Source: Phycisphaerales bacterium (lineage in GTDB: Bacteria; Planctomycetota; Phycisphaerae; Phycisphaerales; UBA1924). Taken from it: a DNA stretch of 8,018 nucleotides. The DNA lies in contig JAJDDL010000162.1 in the NCBI GenBank assembly GCA_029260335.1, positions 1-8,018 on the forward strand. Direction: 5' to 3'. The notes below the pieces were generated by a model, which was given only the letters and a program-made list of their open reading frames with translations, ran no database searches and had not been told where the DNA came from. This document shows positions 5,927 through 8,018 of this stretch, in pieces; positions within the stretch are counted from its first letter, which is position 1, and each line of letters starts with the position of its first letter. The position numbers and the translations under genes were made by a program.

Positions 5927-7165
5927 CTAGACCGGCGGATTCAGCGGTGCCGAGCCCAGAGTCTGGATCGTCAATCGCCCCGGCTCGCGTCGCGAGAGGT
6001 AATCCAGCACGCGATCCATCGTGACCGCGTCGATCTCCGCCGCGACCTGCTCCAAGGTCCTGGGCTTGTCTCGCCGGTGGATATCGCCCGCGAGCGAACT
6101 TGCCCGAGCGGCGGTGCTCTCGCCTGCGAACACCACGCGAGACTTCATCCCGATGATCGCCCGCTCAAACTCCTCCTCGGTGATGTCGCGCCTGGTATTG
6201 ATCCGATCGAGCTCGGACAGCAGCACGTCGAGCGACTCCTGGGCACGCTCGGGCCCGGTTCCGACGTACGCGGCGACCGTGCCGAAGTCGCGACTGGGCG
6301 CGTACGAAGACTGGACGGTGTAGCAGAGGCCTCGCTTCTCTCGCACCTCGGTGAAGAGTCTGCCGCTCATGCCGCCAGACAGAACGCTTTGAACCGTGCT
6401 CTCAAGAATCGCATCGTCATGCGCGGCAGGGGGAGCATCGTGCAGAACGTCGATCTGCACTTGATTGGATTGGTCCATCTCGTGGTGGTATCCGCGTTCA
6501 CCCTGATGATCGATCTCGATCTGACCTGCAGAACCGTTCCAATCGGAGAAGAGCGACTCGAGCCTTGCTTGCGTCGCGTCAGGATCCACATCGCCGGCGA
6601 TCGCGAGGATCGAGCCTTCGGGCATGGCCAGACGCGACCACCAACTGACGATGTCTTGCCGTGTAATCGCGCGAAGCGATGCTTCTGTGCCGTAGCCCGA
6701 GCGATTGATCGGCGGAGCCATGTGGTGCTCGCGAGCGAGCAACGCACAACGCTCGCGAGGGTCATCGGCAAGCGAGGCGAGCGATTGCAAGGCCAACTCA
6801 CGCGTGGGCTCGATGCTCGCCTCATCGAAGAGGGGCTCGCGGACCATCGAAACGAGCAGATCGAGGCTCTGATCGAGGCGTGAGCCCATCGCACGCATGG
6901 AGATCGAGGTGAACAGCGTGCGGGCGTTGGCCGAGCGAGAGACGCCCAGAGCGTCGAACGCGTCGGTTTGCTGCTTGGAGTCCAGTTCGCCGGCTCCGCG
7001 GAGCAGCAACTCGGACCACATCGCGCTCAATCCGAGCAGCTCGACGGGCTCACGCGCGTTGCCCGCAGGCAAGAGCAGGGTCACACCAACACTGCGAACT
7101 TCGCTCATTCGCTCAATCGCGACGCGTAATCCACAAGAGAGTGAAAAAAAATTTACTATTGTCAC
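5927..7165 (-). CDS. M16-family peptidase homologue, non-catalytic subunit type
   Basis: A 412-residue protein of the M16B (mitochondrial processing peptidase-like) family with two domains. Residues 10-210 form the first: FFSLSCGLRVAIERM start, and GYGTEASLRAITRQDI then AIAGDVDPDATQARL at its end. The second includes GGMSGRLFTEVREKRGLCY (264-282). The zinc motif HxxEH expected after GL at 45-46 reads AMWSE (48-52), so both histidines and the catalytic glutamate are missing. The distal glutamate region reads ELALQSLA, apparently also without the ligand. The Arg/Tyr substrate-binding pair is kept, probably R275 and Y282. In known bacterial M16B heterodimers one chain has HxxEH and the other the Arg/Tyr pair; this looks like the latter. 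No signal peptide is seen, so it is probably cytoplasmic. The start is GTG at 7165, fixed by AAGAGGAG ending 6 nt upstream and by homology from residue 5 onward. The permease gene follows after 16 nt. Confidence 0.92.
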   Translation of the reverse strand: MTIVNFFSLSCGLRVAIERMSEVRSVGVTLLLPAGNAREPVELLGLSAMWSELLLRGAGELDSKQQTDAFDALGVSRSANARTLFTSISMRAMGSRLDQSLDLLVSMVREPLFDEASIEPTRELALQSLASLADDPRERCALLAREHHMAPPINRSGYGTEASLRAITRQDIVSWWSRLAMPEGSILAIAGDVDPDATQARLESLFSDWNGSAGQIEIDHQGERGYHHEMDQSNQVQIDVLHDAPPAAHDDAILESTVQSVLSGGMSGRLFTEVREKRGLCYTVQSSYAPSRDFGTVAAYVGTGPERAQESLDVLLSELDRINTRRDITEEEFERAIIGMKSRVVFAGESTAARASSLAGDIHRRDKPRTLEQVAAEIDAVTMDRVLDYLSRREPGRLTIQTLGSAPLNPPV

Positions 7166-7171
7166 GGGCGA

Positions 7172-7179
7172 CTCCTCTT
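7172..7179 (-). promoter_or_regulatory. Shine-Dalgarno fixing a GTG start for the M16 gene
   Basis: AAGAGGAG on the minus strand ends 6 nt before the GTG at 7165. The first in-frame ATG is codon 20, inside conserved M16 sequence, so the GTG is the real start. Confidence 0.65.
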
Positions 7180-7378
7180 CGCGATTCTCCGCCGACCACG
7201 CGTGTCGACGAACAGGAGTCTAGCGATCGTTTGCGTGGACGCGCAACGCCATCATGAGCGAGTCATCGCACAAGCACGCGCATCGAACGCCCGAGAACGC
7301 AAAAACCGAACGCGCTGCGTTCTTTCACGAACTCGTAGCGATCTTGTAGACAACTTTCGGCTTCTTGGAGGGTTGTAG

Positions 7379-7585
7379 ATGGGTGTCATGTACTTGCAAG
7401 AGCTGTGCGCGCGATCGATGGTCGCACTAATCGGGATATCGATGATGCGTGATGACCTCGTGCAACCGGCTGGTGCGCACGCGCTTGATGCGCGGTTCAG
7501 GGAGGTCTCAAACACTACTCGACAGGTTGACAAGTGGTGCGTGTTGCGCGCATTTGGGTATGTTCCACAACATGTCGTGTGCTAG
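7379..7585 (+). CDS. Small ORF, hypothetical, 68 residues
   Basis: I do not recognise this product. Its main support is GGAGGG at 7367-7372, ending 6 nt before the ATG at 7379, which is as good a ribosome site as those of the sure genes nearby. The predicted peptide begins MGVMYLQELCARSMVALIGI, a mildly hydrophobic start, and then becomes mixed and polar, ending in VVC. It has no recognisable motif. Codon use is not clearly like that of the neighbouring genes, and ORFs of this length arise by chance in GC-rich DNA. It ends 119 nt before the H1-like gene on the same strand. It could be a leader peptide, a small protein, or noise. Confidence 0.25.
   Translation: MGVMYLQELCARSMVALIGISMMRDDLVQPAGAHALDARFREVSNTTRQVDKWCVLRAFGYVPQHVVC
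7560..7573. repeat. Short inverted repeat upstream of the H1-like gene
   Basis: ATGTT and AACAT flank CCAC as a perfect five-base inverted repeat. It could be an operator half-site pair or a weak hairpin. It is short enough to be chance. Confidence 0.2.
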
Positions 7586-7608
7586 TTGTCTCAAGAAACG
7601 TGTACGAC

Positions 7609-7624
7609 GCCTCCGATAGGAGGC
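7609..7624 (+). promoter_or_regulatory. Hairpin in the leader of the H1-like gene
   Basis: GCCTCC and GGAGGC pair perfectly around a GATA loop, giving six base pairs of which five are G-C. No T-run follows, so it is not a standard terminator. It contains a GGAGG that could mimic or mask a ribosome site, but the gene's own AGGAG lies about 70 nt further down. Its role in mRNA stability or control is speculative. Confidence 0.35.
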
Positions 7625-7692
7625 AGTAGAAGCGCAAGATTGGCGTGGCGCTGATCGCGCAATCGGAAGGGTCCGAGACCGACCCGAGAACC

Positions 7693-7697
7693 AGGAG
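7693..7697 (+). promoter_or_regulatory. Shine-Dalgarno of the H1-like gene
   Basis: AGGAG lies 7 nt before the ATG at 7705, an ideal spacing, and marks this ATG as the start. Confidence 0.7.
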
Positions 7698-7704
7698 ATC
7701 GAAT

Positions 7705-8018
7705 ATGGCGAAGAAGAAAGCAACGCGGAAGAAAGCTTCCCGCAAGAAAGCGGCGAAGAAAACCACCCGCAAGAAGGCAACCAGGAAGAAGGCCACTCGC
7801 AAGAAGGCCGCCAAGAAGACCACGCGGAAGAAGGCCACTCGCAAGAAGGCAACTCGCAAGAAGGCAACTCGCAAGAAGGCAACTCGCAAGAAGGCAACCC
7901 GCAAGAAGGCAACTCGCAAGAAGGCGACACGCAAGAAGGCAACTCGCAAGAAGGCCACACGCAAGAAGGCCACACGCAAGAAGGCCACACGCAAGAAGGC
8001 CACTCGCAAGAAGGCCGC
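7705..8018 (+). CDS. Histone H1-like Lys/Arg-rich repeat protein (3' end outside window)
   Basis: 104 complete codons are visible and the frame is open at the window end. After MAKKKATRKKASRKK the protein consists of Ala-Thr-Arg-Lys-Lys units, interrupted twice by the nine-residue variant AAKKTTRKK at residues 16-24 and 35-43. Twelve uninterrupted ATRKK units follow from residue 44, and a further AA.. unit starts at the edge. About 41% of visible residues are Lys and 17% Arg, and none is acidic. The chain is probably disordered and binds DNA or RNA by charge, like the C-terminal tail of eukaryotic histone H1, chlamydial Hc2 and similar bacterial nucleoid proteins. No globular domain is visible. 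The start is secured by AGGAG 7 nt upstream. Long antisense ORFs here, rich in RVAFL, are mirrors of the repeat. A repeat tail of a larger protein is unlikely because the repeats begin at residue 2. Confidence 0.85.
   Translation, partial: MAKKKATRKKASRKKAAKKTTRKKATRKKATRKKAAKKTTRKKATRKKATRKKATRKKATRKKATRKKATRKKATRKKATRKKATRKKATRKKATRKKATRKKA
7834..8013 (+). repeat. Twelve tandem 15-bp units encoding ATRKK
   Basis: Twelve consecutive 15-bp units share the pattern GCN-ACN-CGC-AAG-AAG. The CGC, AAG and AAG codons are identical in every unit. Variation is confined to the third bases of the Ala and Thr codons (GCA, GCC or GCG; ACT, ACA or ACC). Three adjacent GCC-ACA units and runs of GCA-ACT units suggest local duplication. 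It continues the more diverged units from 7705 and is coding, not a CRISPR array. Confidence 0.9.

Larger units (their letters stand above)
7166..7704. other. Divergent 539-nt gap between the M16 and H1-like genes
   Basis: This gap holds the upstream regions of two divergent genes. It contains the M16 Shine-Dalgarno, one small ORF candidate with a good ribosome site (7379-7585), a 31-codon ORF without one (7254-7349), a TTGACA at 7527-7532 with no matching -10 at normal spacing, a small inverted repeat at 7560-7573, and a hairpin at 7609-7624. I see no tRNA or recognisable structured RNA family. Base composition looks less GC-rich than in the neighbouring genes. Confidence 0.6.

Noticed and set aside
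6077..6883. A 268-codon plus-strand ORF
   Set aside because: It is antisense to the M16 gene, whose conserved motifs are certain.
7254..7349. A 31-codon plus-strand ORF beginning MSESSHKHAHR
   Set aside because: The composition looks plausible for coding, but there is no ribosome site and the length is within chance.
7527..7532. TTGACA as a -35 box for the H1-like gene
   Set aside because: No -10-like hexamer occurs at 16-18 nt. The nearest, TATGTT at 7559-7564, is 26 nt away.
7508..8009. Two minus-strand ORFs rich in RVAFL or ELPSC repeats
   Set aside because: They are antisense readings of the ATRKK repeat. The plus strand has the start codon and ribosome site, and all variation falls in its third codon positions.
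7834..8018. Possible CRISPR array or non-coding satellite
   Set aside because: The units are contiguous 15-bp codon multiples without spacers and translate cleanly.

Overview
The window looks like a piece of a GC-rich bacterial chromosome, most likely from a planctomycete and perhaps from Phycisphaerae. That placement is an inference. It rests on three traits I associate with the group: a TPR protein carrying domains like the RNA polymerase alpha C-terminal domain, a MATE transporter with an N-terminal zinc ribbon, and a lysine/arginine-rich histone H1-like pentapeptide-repeat protein. There is no rRNA, tRNA, CRISPR array, insertion sequence or phage gene that I can see.

Layout. Minus strand, positions 1-3609: pdxA (vitamin B6 synthesis) is read first, then a zinc-ribbon MATE transporter 64 nt downstream. 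After a 72-nt gap that contains a plausible promoter comes a TPR/alpha-CTD protein that runs off the left edge. Plus strand, 3784-4086: a small single-domain STAS protein, divergent from pdxA. Minus strand, 4132-7165: an M16-family peptidase homologue that has lost the zinc-binding motif, followed after 16 nt by a 592-residue fused two-domain ABC permease of the ferric-iron (FbpB-like) type. The permease converges on the STAS gene. A gap of about 540 nt (7166-7704) follows, holding one weak small-ORF candidate and two small inverted repeats. Plus strand, 7705 to the right edge: a histone H1-like protein built from Ala-Thr-Arg-Lys-Lys repeats, cut by the window end.

How the genes fit together. 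No single pathway is evident. pdxA and the MATE gene could be co-transcribed, as could the M16 homologue and the permease, but neither pair has an obvious shared function. The permease has no substrate-binding protein or ATPase beside it. The M16 homologue has no catalytic partner beside it. The STAS protein has no adjacent kinase or phosphatase. Each of these products therefore probably works with partners encoded elsewhere. The most unusual items are the TPR/alpha-CTD protein, the inactivated M16 subunit, and the H1-like repeat gene with its structured leader.
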